This document shows, in pieces, positions 1 through 11,200 of a stretch of 64,000 bases of DNA. The position numbers were made by a program, and so were the translations under genes. Numbering within the stretch: the stretch's first letter is position 1; each line of letters begins with the position of its first letter. The stretch lies in assembly GCA_948144175.1 (NCBI GenBank), contig CANXME010002275.1, positions 2,794,001-2,858,000 on the forward strand. The letters run 5' to 3'. The DNA is from Closterium sp. NIES-65. Taxonomy: Eukaryota; Streptophyta; Zygnematophyceae; Desmidiales; Closteriaceae. The notes under the pieces were generated by a model, which saw only the letters and a program-made list of their open reading frames with translations, had not been told where the DNA came from and did no database searches.

Positions 1-436
1 AGGGCGCGCGGCGGCGGGCTGCGCGCGGGCAGGGCAGGGGGCGCAGCGACGGGCGGCGCGCGGGCAGGGCACGGCGCGCTGAAGCGGGCGGCGCGCGGGC
101 AGGGCAGGCCGCGCTGTGGCGGGCGACGTGCGGGCAAGGCGGCACGGTGCGGCGCGCGGGCAGGGCACGGCAGGGCGTGCGCAGGCAGCGCGACGCAGGG
201 CAGGGCAAGGCAGTGCGGCGCTAACACGGCGGCGCGACGAGTGCGGTAACGCTACTCGGTGGGCCCTAAAAAAACTGTCCTAGGCTGGGACCTGCTCTGA
301 AAACATGTCAGAAGTACGAACGAGAATGTATGAACTAGCAGCATGCATGACTACAAGTAGTAAACCCTGATTGGGTTGTACCCCATATGGGCTACCCCAC
401 TACAGCCTACACAACATGCAGCATATAAGTTTGACA
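1..436 (-). mobile_element. Element C: 5' end of a copia-type LTR retrotransposon, cut by window edge
   Basis: The right end is a 131-bp LTR (306-436) whose minus-strand reading starts TGTCA and shares the GGCTGTAGTGGGGTAGCCCA-type core with the LTRs of elements A and B. Just inside it (about 291-305) is a degenerate initiator-Met-tRNA primer site, TCAGAGCAGG on the minus strand. Then comes a GGGCCCTAAAAAAA motif that is also present beside the 5' LTR of element B at 22225. Positions 1-240 are a GC-rich, repeat-like leader resembling the leaders of A and B. The coding part lies outside the window. It appears to be inserted in element F. Confidence 0.7.
306..436 (-). repeat. 5' LTR of element C
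   Basis: It begins TG and ends CA. Read on the minus strand it aligns by eye with the LTRs at 7187, 14400, 15195 and 22400 (TGTCA start, a shared TAGTGGGGTA core, then GGGTACAACCC). Confidence 0.7.
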
Positions 437-1654
437 CTGGCTTGCTCAACCAGCAGTCGTTTTCCACGTGCTGCTACCCGAAAACTTCTCGCACTGTGAC
501 GCCGCATGTCACTTGCCGAAGACGTCCAAAAGCTCGTGCGCAACAGGGCGAATACGCCCGACACCACTTGCCGCACGAAGCAGTTCCGATTTATTCGCGC
601 GTAGTTGACGACCACGTGAAGAACGTCAACTCGCACCACGTTCCGCCAATTTCTGACGTTGCGCCGACGACGATCGCCAACGTCAGCCGCTACACAGAAT
701 CAATTCCGAAAATTACGACAACTAGCACTGTTAACTCCTGCATTAAATGCGACAACAGCCAAAGCTGTCCGCCACCCAGGGGGAGGGAGGTCGTGGTCCA
801 TCTCGACCGTCGAGGTTTAGGATTCGTCGGTGCCGCTGAAGCGCCTTTGAAATTCATGGCCGCTAGGGGCATCTACCCGTTCTCCTGGCCGACTACTGCG
901 CTGCTCCTGTTACCACGACATCCTTCCCTGTACTCTCCCCCCTCCCCCCCTCCCCCCCCCCCCCCCCTCCCCGATGTCAACTCGCACCACGTTCCGCCAA
1001 TTTCTGACGTTGCGCCGACGACGATCCTACCAACGTCAGCCGCTACACAGAATCAATTCCGAAAATTACGACAACTAGCACTCTTAACTCCCGCATTAAA
1101 AGCGACAACAGCCAAAGATGTCCGCCACCCGGGGGGAGGGAGGTCACGGTCCATCTCGACCGTCGAGGTTTAGGATTCGTCGGTGCCGTAGAAGCGCCTT
1201 TGAAATTCATGGCCGCTAGGAGCATCTACCCGTTCTCCTAGCCGACTACTGCGCTACTCCTGTCACCACGGCATCCTTCCCTGTACTCTCCCCCCTCCCC
1301 GATGGGTCATGCATTCTAAAAAGCGGGGTGAGCTAGGAAACTAGCTATGATACCAAGTGTTATGAGTTGTACTAAACAGAGTGCACGAAAGACTTTATAG
1401 CGGATGAATTACAGAATGACGATTTAATGAACAAGGCAAGCATTTATATGGCGAATACGTGCTAGGTGAGAACCTCGTAACGTGCGAGGGTTGGATGTGT
1501 CGCGATTGGTGCGGGGCGACTCAGTAGTGGTTCGGGCCGAAATGTAGGCCGAACCTGAAACTGATGCTCATGATTCCGCTTCATCTCGCGCCAATATTCA
1601 CCAATCAGGGCAGATCCATTTTGCCTTGAAGGCCAAAGCCCGAGTTACTCAACA
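437..1654 (-). mobile_element. Element F: partial LTR element related to element E
   Basis: Read on the minus strand this matches the 5' end of element E. There is an LTR inner end at 1358, then a primer site TGGTATCATAGC (1344-1355), then TAGCTCACCCCGCTTTTTAGA, then a region resembling 5700-5900. No coding potential is visible. The outer LTR border is unclear; about 1654 is a guess from an ACTCAACA end. Element C seems to have landed in it at about 437. Confidence 0.6.
622..1310. repeat. Two direct copies of an approximately 353-bp segment in element F
   Basis: The sequence from about 622 (TCAACTCGCACCACG) recurs from about 975 with few changes, separated by a C-rich run (939-973). The copies carry the same run of features: CCGACGACGATC, ATTCCGAAAATTACGAC, the GGGGGAGGGAGG block and CATCCTTCCCTGTACTC. 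Confidence 0.85.
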
Positions 1655-1960
1655 CTGGTCAACTAGAGCAAAACTAGGCTCGGCAGGCAGCCCATGAAAG
1701 GTTCGGAACAAAAGCTAAGGGTTTGGTTCTCGAAACAAACGCACGAAAAAAAAAAAAAAAAAAAAACGGAATTTCGCAACGCAAATTGCGAGAGCAGCTT
1801 GGACAAACCCCGGCGCACTACCACTGCCAAATTGCAACCTTTGGGCCATACTGTCATCACTTTCTGCTGCAGCAGCCGAAATCACTCGACCATTAGAACA
1901 CACGATAGACGCCTAATCTATCTCTGCTCCTAGCCTGTTCTATGCATACAATGCAAAGGC
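1655..1960. other. Intergenic, no gene seen
   Basis: Moderate-GC sequence with an A20-class homopolymer near 1746-1766. Short ORFs here have no recognisable features. Confidence 0.6.
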
Positions 1961-2125
1961 AGAGGAGGAGAGAAAGAGGCAGGTGGGGAGAGAAAGAGGC
2001 AGGTGGGGAGAGAAAGAGGCAGGTGGGGAGAGAAAGAGGCAGGTGGGGAGAGAAAGAGGCAGGTGGGGAGAGAAAGAGGCAGGTGGGTAGAGAAAGAGGC
2101 AGGTGGGGAGAGAAAGAGGCAGGCG
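1961..2125. repeat. 20-bp minisatellite, about 8 copies
   Basis: The unit is GAGGCAGGTGGGGAGAGAAA, nearly perfect, with one G-to-T variant near 2087. It is purine-rich on the plus strand. ORFs across it exist only because of the low-complexity sequence. Confidence 0.95.
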
Positions 2126-2723
2126 GGCAGGGAGGGAGGCGGGTGGGAACGAAGGATGCAGGAGGGGGAGGAAGGCAGGCGGGGAGAGAGGGAGCAAGGA
2201 GGGGTTGTCACGTTCGGTTCCCGCCGCTCGTGAGACTGTAAACATAGGGGAAACGTGGACATCATGCAGTTGTGAATGGATTTAACACAGGCTGCACTGT
2301 ATTGCCTGTGGTCCGCTCGAGTTGCAGGGCGGTGCTGCAGGGTTCATTGAGCAGCCAGTGCGAGATGGGGTGAACGTCCTTGGGCATGGGGCTGCCTGTG
2401 CTGGCATCAGCAGCATGATCTGAGCGTGGACTGAGGGGGGCGTGTGGAGACAGCGAGGAAAGTGGTGAAGGGAGAGGGGAAGGGGAAGTCGGGTTTTAGG
2501 GTGCAGGTGCTGTGACGGTGTGCAGGTGCTGTTACCCTGTCATGCTCCCACCATGTGCACTAGACTGTGGAGGGGAAGGGGGGAAGCAGAGGGGGAATAG
2601 ACTCTGTCCTGAACGCAGCGGGGTGAGGGGAAGTAGCGGGGCGGGAATAAATGGGCAGCAGGAAGGGCGAGGAGCGCACTGGCAGAAGTGGCAGCAGACG
2701 GGAGAGAAAAGTGGGGTGGCGGG

Positions 2724-3265
2724 CATGGCAGTGAGAGCAAGCATGGCAGTGAGAGCAAGCATGGCAGTGATAGCAAGTATGGCAGTGAGAGCAAGTATGG
2801 CAGTGATAGCAAGCATGGCAGTGATAGCAAGCATGGCAGTGATAGCAAGCATGGCAGTGATAGCAAGCATGGCAGTGATAGCAAGCATGGCAGTGATAGC
2901 AAGCATGGCAGTGAGAGCAAGCATGGCAGTGAGAGCAAGCATGGCAGTGAGAGCAAGCATGGCAGTGATAGCAAGCATGGCAGTGAGAGCAAGCATGGCA
3001 GTGATAGCAAGCATGGCAGTGATAGCAAGCATGGCAGTGATAGCAAGCATGGCAGTGATAGCAAGCATGGCAGTGATAGCAAGCATGGCAGTGATAGCAA
3101 GCATGGCAGTGATAGCAAGCATGGCAGTGAAAGCAAGCATGGCAGTGATAGCAAGTATGGCAGTGAAAGCAAGCATGGCAGTGAGAGCAAGCATGGCAGT
3201 GATAGCAAGCATGACAGTGATAGCAAGCATGGCAGTGAGAGCAAGCATGGCAGTGGGAGAAAGCA
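2724..3265. repeat. 18-bp minisatellite, about 30 copies
   Basis: The unit is AGCAAGCATGGCAGTGAT, with an interchangeable T/G at the GATAGC/GAGAGC position. Because 18 is a multiple of 3, all six frames stay open and produce repetitive ORFs up to 360 codons. I see no gene. Confidence 0.95.
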
Positions 3266-3354
3266 AGGCAGTGAGATGAAGCAAACAAGCAGGCACATGC
3301 AAAAGCATGCACATGGACAAGAGTGGGCATAGGCCAGCACACTCATCAACATGC

Positions 3355-3500
3355 GTGCACATAGACATGCATGCGCATAGACATGCATGCACATAGACAT
3401 GCATGCGCATAGACATGCATGCACATAGACATGCATGCGCATAGACATGCATGCACATAGACATGCATGCACATAGATATGCATGCACATAGACATGCAT
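3355..3500. repeat. 16-bp minisatellite, about 9 copies
   Basis: The unit is ATGCATGCRCATAGAC with alternating G and A at R, so a 32-bp higher-order period is visible. It is followed by a CCCACCCA-type simple repeat at 3530-3605. Confidence 0.93.
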
Positions 3501-3904
3501 GCACAAAGCAGAGCATGCACGTGGACATGCAGCCACCCACGCACCCACCCACCCACCCACCCACCCACGCATCCACCCACCCACGCATCCACCCATCCAC
3601 GCACCCACCATCAATGGATAAAAGCTGACGGTGATGTGTGTAGTAGCGTGCGAAATTGGGGCGATGTGCGCGCCACAGAGGTGCCACGTGATAGCGCGGC
3701 GACCGATGGCATGCTAGCAGGGCGCGCGCCTGGTGGTGGGGAGGGGGATGGGGAGGGGGATGTGAGGGGATGCAGATAGAAGGAGGTGGGGGGAGTGCAT
3801 TGGCCTGAATGGACTGTGGCGGGAGGGGGACATAAGGGCGCGTGAAATGTCGGGGTTGAGCAAAGTGGGGCGGCGGGCGAGGAGACCCTGCAGGGATGCA
3901 GGGA

Positions 3905-4215
3905 AGGGGACATGGGGAAGAAGGGAAGGGGACATGGGGAAGAAAGGAAGGGGACATGGGGAAGAAGGGAAGGGGACATGGGGAAGAAGGGAAGGGGACA
4001 TGGGGAAGAAGGGAAGGGGACATGGGGAAGAAGGGAAGGGGACATGGGGAAGAAGGGAAGGGGGCATGGGGAAGAAGGGAAGGGGACATGGGGAAGAAGG
4101 GAAGGGGACATGGGGAAGAAGGGAAGGGGACATGGGGAAGAAGGGAAGGGGACATGGGGAAGAAGGGAAGGGGACATGGGGAAGAAGGGAAGGGGACATG
4201 GGGAAGAAGGGAAGG
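3905..4215. repeat. 22-bp minisatellite, about 14 copies
   Basis: The unit is ACATGGGGAAGAAGGGAAGGGG, almost uniform. From 4320 to 4640 the sequence continues as a looser GCGACGGGAAGGGAG-type repeat. Confidence 0.93.
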
Positions 4216-4640
4216 GGGGGGGAAGGAAGGCGATTATTAGCGGGAGGGATAAGAGGGAGTAGGGGGGGAATACGTAGGGTGACTTGTGTGCGAGGTGGGA
4301 AGGGAGGCGGGAGGGAAGGCGAGGTCGACGAGCAGTGGATGGCAGGGCGACGGGGAAAGCATGCGCGACGGAGAGAGAAATGACGGGGAAAGCGAGCGCG
4401 ACGGAGAGTGAATTGACAGGGAACGCGTGGGCGACGGGGAGAGAAATTGACGGGGAGAGCAGCGGACGAGCGGAAGGGAGGGGGACGAGACGAACGGACG
4501 GCGACGGAACAGAAGCGCGGGCGACGGGAAGGGTAGGCGACGGGAAGGGAAGGCGACGGGAAGGGAGGCAGAGGGGAAGGGAGGGCGACGGGAAGGGAGC
4601 GCGACGGGAAGGGAGAGCGACGGGAAGAAGAGAGGGCAAC

Positions 4641-5365
4641 CGGCGGATCTTACGCGGCAGCAGCAGATTGCCCGCGAAGAAGTTGAGATCGCGCTGCGAT
4701 GGTGGGTAGGTGCGCGCTAGCGCGGAAATTGGAAAGCATGGCGCTGCTGGCCCCCTTGATTCATCTCAGTCGGAATCAAGTTTCACTGCGACTGTTGGGG
4801 GGGCAAGGGAAGTTATGAAGGGAGCGGCTGCACTGTGGAGTGAGTTATTCAATCTAGGTTTGACTGGATATTCGGCATAGCAGATGTAAGGACTGGTTAG
4901 ACATATCGCCGTCTGCCGGCAACAACCCTCGCCCTTCCCCTTTCGACCTCCGCCCCCGCGCTACCATCCCTCCGGCCCGGCCTACAGCGCCCGATAGATC
5001 TCTCAACGAGGCCCGTTCCGCCGTGCGCGGAACCACGCACTACTGCGCGTGCCTGACGCCCTCTCCTATCCGCCGTACGCCGCGCCTGGCTCGTCCACGG
5101 GACTATATCCCCCAACCACCTTGTCTCTGCCAGGAAATGTCCTCTGCGCGTTTTCCACTTCCGCCGTTCTTTGTCGCGGCGCTCGGCAAAAATACTCAGA
5201 TTGCGGGGTTTCCTCTCATCGGTAAAGAGATTGGGAATAGTGGGAGAGCATGGGCAGAAACTGACGTCGATTTGGAAACCCGAATTACAAGCACGTAGGC
5301 TGGGCTTTCCTAACGGCCTACCCCCGCGTGCTCGTATTTTCGACGGGGATGTGCTGCAAAACTCA
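4641..5365. other. Intergenic, no gene seen
   Basis: Unique-looking sequence up to the target site of element E. Short ORFs at 4897-5298 show no domain or splice context that I can recognise. Confidence 0.5.
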
Positions 5366-5370
5366 TTTTG

Positions 5371-5651
5371 TGTAAGGATTTACAAATCCTTACTCAGGCA
5401 CTCGTTAGCGAGGCCATCCCGAGGGTCACGCGACGAACCTGACCTTCCTATTTCGTCGCACCGAACCACTCCCGAGTCGGCCTCCGCTCCAATCGCAACC
5501 ATCACCGAGCCATCCCATCCCGAACCCCCCGCCTAGCTAGGTTGTCCCCTATTTAGGCCTCGCTACTTCATTGTTTCGGAATTCAGTAATTCAGTACTCA
5601 ATCATTCTCGATATTCGTTTTACTGCGCACTCTGCAAGTTGATTCATAACA
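5371..5651 (+). repeat. 5' LTR of element E
   Basis: Starts TGTAAGGATTTAC and ends CATAACA. The outer edge can fold: GTAAGGATTT is followed at once by AAATCCTTAC. It is about 98% identical to 23875-24155 by eye. Confidence 0.93.
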
Positions 5652-5653
5652 CC

Positions 5654-5665
5654 TGGTATCAGAGC
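5654..5665 (+). promoter_or_regulatory. Primer-binding site of element E
   Basis: TGGTATCAGAGC, two bases after the LTR. This is the usual plant copia site complementary to the 3' end of initiator methionine tRNA. Confidence 0.9.
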
Positions 5666-7186
5666 TACTTTCCTAGCTCACCCCGCTTTTTAGAGTGTAA
5701 TACCCCTCGGGGGGGGGGGGGGACGAGGAAGGATGTCTTGGGGTCCAGGAGTTGCGTAGGCCGGCCAGGAGAACGCGTTAGTTGCTCCTCGCGGCCATAG
5801 TTTTACGGGTATTCCTTCGGCACCGCCAGATCCTTGCCTCGAACGGTCGCGATCGACCGTGGCCTCCCTCCCCCCGGGCAACGGACAGTTGTAGCTGTCG
5901 CGACATTAAAAGTGAGTTACTATTCCGCTGCGGTTTTAACGACGGTTTCGGAATTTTGTGAGGCAGTTGGCGTCAACGGACCTGCGTCAGCACCTGCACG
6001 AAATTTTCGGAAGTCGTCACGATGAGTGGCCGTTGACGACGTTGGACCTGAGTCAACAGTTGCGCGACAACTTCGGAGTCGTCCCATGCGGCAAGTGACA
6101 ACGGTGGCTCGTCATCATTTTGCGCGCGTGACTCACGGAGTGTGGCTCGGCAGCTGGCGACAACAGACGTGCGTCACTGTGGCGATATTTTCGGAGCTAC
6201 TGTGAAGAAATGTCGGCTGGGGAACTCGCCAGGCGCAAAAGGAGTTTGCGTCCGAAAATGCCGGTGGCGAGGAGAGACGACACAAGACTGCCCGACTTAG
6301 CGGGAGTAAACAGCCGTCCCGCCCGACCTGTTAAGTGCGGCGGCTTTTACTGCATTGGCGGGCGCGTCATCAGCAATTTCGGCAGGAGTGCTCGTGGACA
6401 GACGGGACTTCATACCGCTGACACTTAGGGCTGCAACGGAAAACGCGGTGGCTAAATCGCACTTACGGGAAGTGGGACGCAGGCGACGAGGGAAATCGGG
6501 GCAGGTACACCTCGAATCAACTCGGCGACACTGCGTGCCTGGTGTTGTTGCAAGCTGGCCGGCAGTATCGAGAGCGGTTTCTCCTGACCAGGGAATTCGT
6601 TTTCGGGGACAGCTGCTGACAGCCCACGATTAAACGGTGTCCAAGGTACCGCCCGACAATTTCGGAGGGGTCGGTACAGGCTGCCGGGACACACGGGCAG
6701 AAACGGTCCAACGGCTAAGCGGGGGTTGAAGAACGTCGTGGGGAGCAGATTAAAAGCCGGAGGAATCGATCTGCGGCCCTACTTCGCCCGAACCTCACCA
6801 TCCCCACCAAGTCTTAGTTCTGACTCATGCAGTCAACTTACTTGGCCGAATAACGGGGGTGAACACGTACCTACCCTGTGCTGGTTAAAGGCACCTGGAT
6901 TGGTGCTCGTTCGACAGCTGTACAGAAAATACCAAAAAAAGTGGAGTTCGCGGCACTGTTCTACTCCGACAAAAGCGGGCTGGGTGAACGGCACGCGAAA
7001 AAGTCGGGGAGCTGCGAGGATAACATCGGTGCAGTTTACAGGTTTCTCCTGACCCGGACGTCTACACACGAGGTGACGGCGCAGCAGCGAAGCTGAGACC
7101 GGGAAGCTGTGAAAGGCACGGCGGGCTGCAAAACGGTTGGGCGATAGTTTCCTTTTAACTAAGGTCCCGACTCCGATAGTTTTTGC
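5666..7186 (+). other. Element E internal region, segment 1
   Basis: Non-coding. It carries a G14-class run near 5710 and many degenerate occurrences of an ATTTTCGGAG-like word (for example near 5950, 6005, 6080, 6190, 6380 and 6660). No ORF above about 140 codons and no retroviral motif was found. Insertion of element A interrupts it after TTTGC at 7182-7186. Confidence 0.75.
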
Positions 7187-7318
7187 TGTCAGAACATTAT
7201 AGCTTATGCTTTTGTGTAGGCTATAGTGGGGTATCCCATAGGGGGTACAACCCAATTAGGGTTAGTACTTGTACCCACTTCGCTCATAGTTCATCTCATC
7301 CTCGTTCTCATTTTCACA
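7187..7318 (+). repeat. 5' LTR of element A
   Basis: TGTCAGAACATT...ATTTTCACA, 132 bp. By eye it differs from the 3' copy by one T/C and one A/T change. Confidence 0.93.
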
Positions 7319-7429
7319 TGGAATCAGAGTAGGTCCCCTCCTAGGGACTGTTTCTTGGGCCCACCGAAGCGCGCCCCGAGGCGCGCGTTTTTTTTTAGCG
7401 ACCCGTAGTGTCGCCCTCCCCCCCTCCCA

Positions 7430-8110
7430 GCGGCCCGTCGGGCCGCCTTTCGGTCGCGGCCCCGCCGCCCTACTCTAGCGGCCCCGCCGCCCTACGTCGC
7501 GGCCCCGCCGCCCTACCCTTCGACGGCGCCGCCGCCCTAAGTCGCGGCCCCGCCGCCCTACTTCGACGGCCCCGCCGCCCTACGTCGCGGCCCTGCCGCC
7601 CTACCCTACGTCGCGGCCCCGCCGCCCTACCCTTCGACGGTGCCGCCGCCCTACGTCGCGGCCCCGCCGTCCCCCTTCGACGGCCCCGCCGCCCTACGTC
7701 GCGGCCTCGCCGCCCTACTTCGACGGCCCCGCCGCCCTACCCTACGTCGCGGCCCCGCCGCCCTACCCTTCGACGGCGTCGCCGCCCTACGTAGCGGCCC
7801 CGCCGCCCTACTTCGACGGCCCCGCCGCCCTACTCAGCGGCCCGCCAGCCGCCCTACCTGCGGCCCACCCGCCGCCCGACCGCCGGGTCGCCCAGCCGCT
7901 GAGCCGCCGAGCCGCCCAGCAGCCGACCGCCGAGCCGCCGAGCCGCCGAGCAGCCGAGCCGCCGAGCCGCCCAGCAGCCGAGCAGCCGAGCCGCCGAGCA
8001 GCCGAGCCGCCCCGCAGCCGAGCCGCCGAGCAGCCGAGCCGCCCCACAGCCGAGCCGCCCCGCAGCCGAGCCGCCCAGCAGCCGAGCAGCCGAGCCGCCG
8101 AGCAGCCGGC
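7430..8110. repeat. GC-rich tandem repeats in the leader of element A
   Basis: Two repeat styles run in series: CCCGCCGCCCTACNTCG...CGGC units (7430-7860), then GAGCCGCCGAGCAGCC units (7890-8110). The minus-strand equivalent occupies 21300-22180 in element B. This points to a structured 5' untranslated leader. Long ORFs over it are low-complexity artefacts. Confidence 0.85.
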
Positions 8111-8226
8111 CGCTGAGCTGCCCTGCTTCCATACGGCCCGTTCTACCCAGCCTGGTGAGCACAGAGCCTTCTTTTTTCACTGCGCTGCCCTCACCCTACT
8201 GCTTGCACTGCTAGGCGTCTGTCGTC

Positions 8227-11200
8227 ATGGCTACCCCCAGTGTCCTCGCTTTTGACGCTGAGGGTCGGGCCATTGACTTTGAGGTCTGGGTAGATGACCT
8301 CCAGCTGTTCTTACAGTGCGATAGGGCAGACGGCCTCTCTCTCTTTGACCTTACCTCTGGCGCTTCCCCTGCCCCTGCTGCTGATGCTGACCCTACTGTT
8401 CGCTCCCAGTGGGCTACGCGCGATGCTGCTGCACGTCTTGCTGTGCGTCGCCACCTCCCTACCTCTGAGCGTGCGCACTTTAGTCAGTACAAGAGTGCTC
8501 AGACCTTGTACGACGCTGTAGTTGCGCGCTACTCCTCCCCTGCCACTGCTGCACTGAGCCGCCTCATGCTACCCTTCCTCTTCCCTGACCTTGCCGCCTT
8601 TCCCACAGTCGCTGATCTCATTACGCATCTCCGCACAAGTGACACCCGCTACCGCGCTGCGCTTCCTGCTGACTTCTGCGCCAAGAACCCCCCCCCCATG
8701 TACATCACTCTCTACTTTCTAGTCACCCGCCTCCCCGACTCCCTTCGTGTAGTCCGGGACCACTTCCTCGCGGTCTGTCCCACCACTCTCACAGTCGACA
8801 GCCTAGAGAAGGCCCTCCTAGCGGCGGAGAAGAGCATCGTCGCTGTAGGAGCCTCTCGAGGTGACCCCCGCGCCCCCATCTTTGAGGGGTGTTCTCCTTC
8901 CCCTCTCTTGCCCTCTGTCGCCTCTGCCGCTGCGGCCGACCTCGTTGGTCTTGAGTCGGTCGGTGCGGCGTCTGCCCCTAGCGGGAGACATCGCCCTGGC
9001 AAGGGCAAGGGGGGCAAGGGAGCGGGTGGGGCTAGCGGGGGCGGTGGCGGTGGAGGTGGAGGCGGCGGAGGGAGTGGGGGTGGCGGTGGAGGAGGTGGCG
9101 GGGGTGGGGAGGCTAGTGGCAGCAGTGGTGGCGGAGGCGGCGTTGGCGGCGGCGGTACCGGCGGGGGTGGCGGCGGTAGCAGAGGTGGAGGAGGTGGAGG
9201 AGGAGGTGGTGGAGGTGGTCGGAGTGGCACTTCACAGCGCAACGGCACTGGGGGTGGTCAGCGCCAGCAGCAGCAGCAGCGTTCTCGCGACGTCCCCACC
9301 CCTCAGCAGCTCCGTGAGTGGTACACGCAGCGTCAGCGTGGTGGGGGACTTGGTCCCTGCACCTACGTCGTTCGCACCGGCGAACGCGCGGGTGAGCAGT
9401 GTGGGGGTGCCCACCCCACCCAGCGCTGTTTTGGCCGCCTGACGGACGCTTGGCGTCAGCAGTTTCCGGAGGCCACGGAGATCCCCCGCTGGGGAGAGCT
9501 GTCTAGGACTGGCGTGGCTATCTTTGATCTTGACTTTGATGCTATCCTTGCTGCCATGTATGCTGTGACTATTAGTGATGAGGGTGACTGTTACCGGTGT
9601 TTCCCGCCCGACCCGGGCATTGGTACTGCTGCGCTAGGTGCTTGTGAGGCTACTGCTCTAGGTGCCAGTGCGTCTGCGCTCTCAGGTGCTAGTGAGGCTG
9701 CGCTCTCAGGTACTAGTGAGGCTGCGCTCTCAGGTACTGCGTCGGCTTCGGCCTCCCTCACCTTCACACTTGACTCAGGGGCTTCTCGCTCCTTCTTTCG
9801 AGACCGCACCACACTCACGCCGCTTGGTCGGCCGGTTGCAGTCTCCCTGGCTGACCCCTCTGGGGATCCTGTCCTCGCTCACTTCTCCACTGTCCTCCCG
9901 TGTCCGGCTGCCCCCTCGGGCACCCTGTCGGGTCTGTACCTCCCCTCGTTCTCGACGAACTTGGTGAGTGGTGCTGACCTGCAGGATGCGGGAGTTCACC
10001 AGTTTACTCCTGCGAGTCAGCGGGGGACCCACTGCTCGGACGCCCGCACAGGCCGACACCTAGCCACGTTTTCGCGTCGGCCCGGGTCGAGTCTCTACAC
10101 CCTGACCATTGAGTCTCCTCCAGTCCCTGCGTCTGGCCAGGTAGCTGCGTCGGGTCAGGTGTTTGCTGCTGCGTCCAGGTCTGGTCCTGAGTCTGCCCCC
10201 TGCTCGTGTCGCCTCCTGTCTCACGAGACTCTCTTGTGGCACCACCGTCTTGGCCACCCCTCCTTGCCTCGTCTTCGGGGCATGGCTTCCCGTGTCCTTG
10301 TCTCTGGTCTCCCCCGGTCTCTCCCTCCCCTTCCTTCGGGGCCAGGACCTTCCTGTGTCCCTTGTGTCGAGGGGCGGCTCCGGGCTGCCCCTCACTCCTC
10401 CCAGTTTCCCCCGACAGAGGCTCCTCTGCAGACGCTTCACATGGATGTGTGGGGCCCGGCCCGCGTCCGTGGACAGGGTCACGAGCGCTACTTTCTGCTG
10501 GTGGTTGACGACTACTCGCGTTACACCACGGTCTTCCCCTTGCGCAGCAAGGGTGATGTCACTAAGGTGTTGATCGACTGGATCTGCGCGGCTCGTCTCC
10601 AGCTCAGGAGGAGCTTCGGCTCGGACTTTCCTGTTCTGCGTCTGCACTCTGACCGAGGCGGAGAGTTCTCCTCTGGCCTTTTGCGAGCCTACTGTCGTGC
10701 ACGAGGCATCCGCCAGACCTTCACGCTTCCGGACTCTCCACAGCAAAATGGGATTGCTGAGCGCCGCATTGGCATGGTCATGGACGTCGCTCGTACGTCC
10801 ATGATGCATGCGGCTGCCCCCCATTTTCTGTGGCCGTTTGCGGTTCGGTACGCGGCGCATCAGCTCAACCTTCACCCCAGGGTCTCCCGGCCGGAGACCT
10901 CCCCAGCTCTGCTGTGGACGGGGAAGGTCGGCGATGCGTCTGCGTTCCGTGTCTGGGGATCTCGGGCGTTTGTCCGTGACCTGTCTGCGGACAAGCTGTC
11001 CCCTCGTGCTGCTCCCTGTGTCTTCCTAGGCTTCCCCCCTGACGCCCCAGGGTGGCAGTTCTACCACCCCTCCTCTCGTCGTGTTCTGTCCTCCCAGGAC
11101 GTCACGTTCGACGAGTCAGTCCCCTTCTACCGCCTCTTCCCCTACCGCACTCCTTCCCTCCCGCCGCCGCCGCACTTCCTTGTACCAGGTCCCCCCCCGG

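Noticed and set aside
376-1173. 265-codon ORF near the left edge
   Set aside because: Runs over LTR-element leader sequence and its duplication, matching element E non-coding sequence on the other strand.
2532-3614. ORFs up to 360 codons over the 18- and 16-bp minisatellites
   Set aside because: Open in several frames at once because of unit length; no start context, splice signals or non-repeat domain.
7408-8180. Pro/Ala-rich and Arg/Pro-rich ORFs in the copia leader
   Set aside because: GC-rich tandem repeats open in all frames; no conserved product between A and B.
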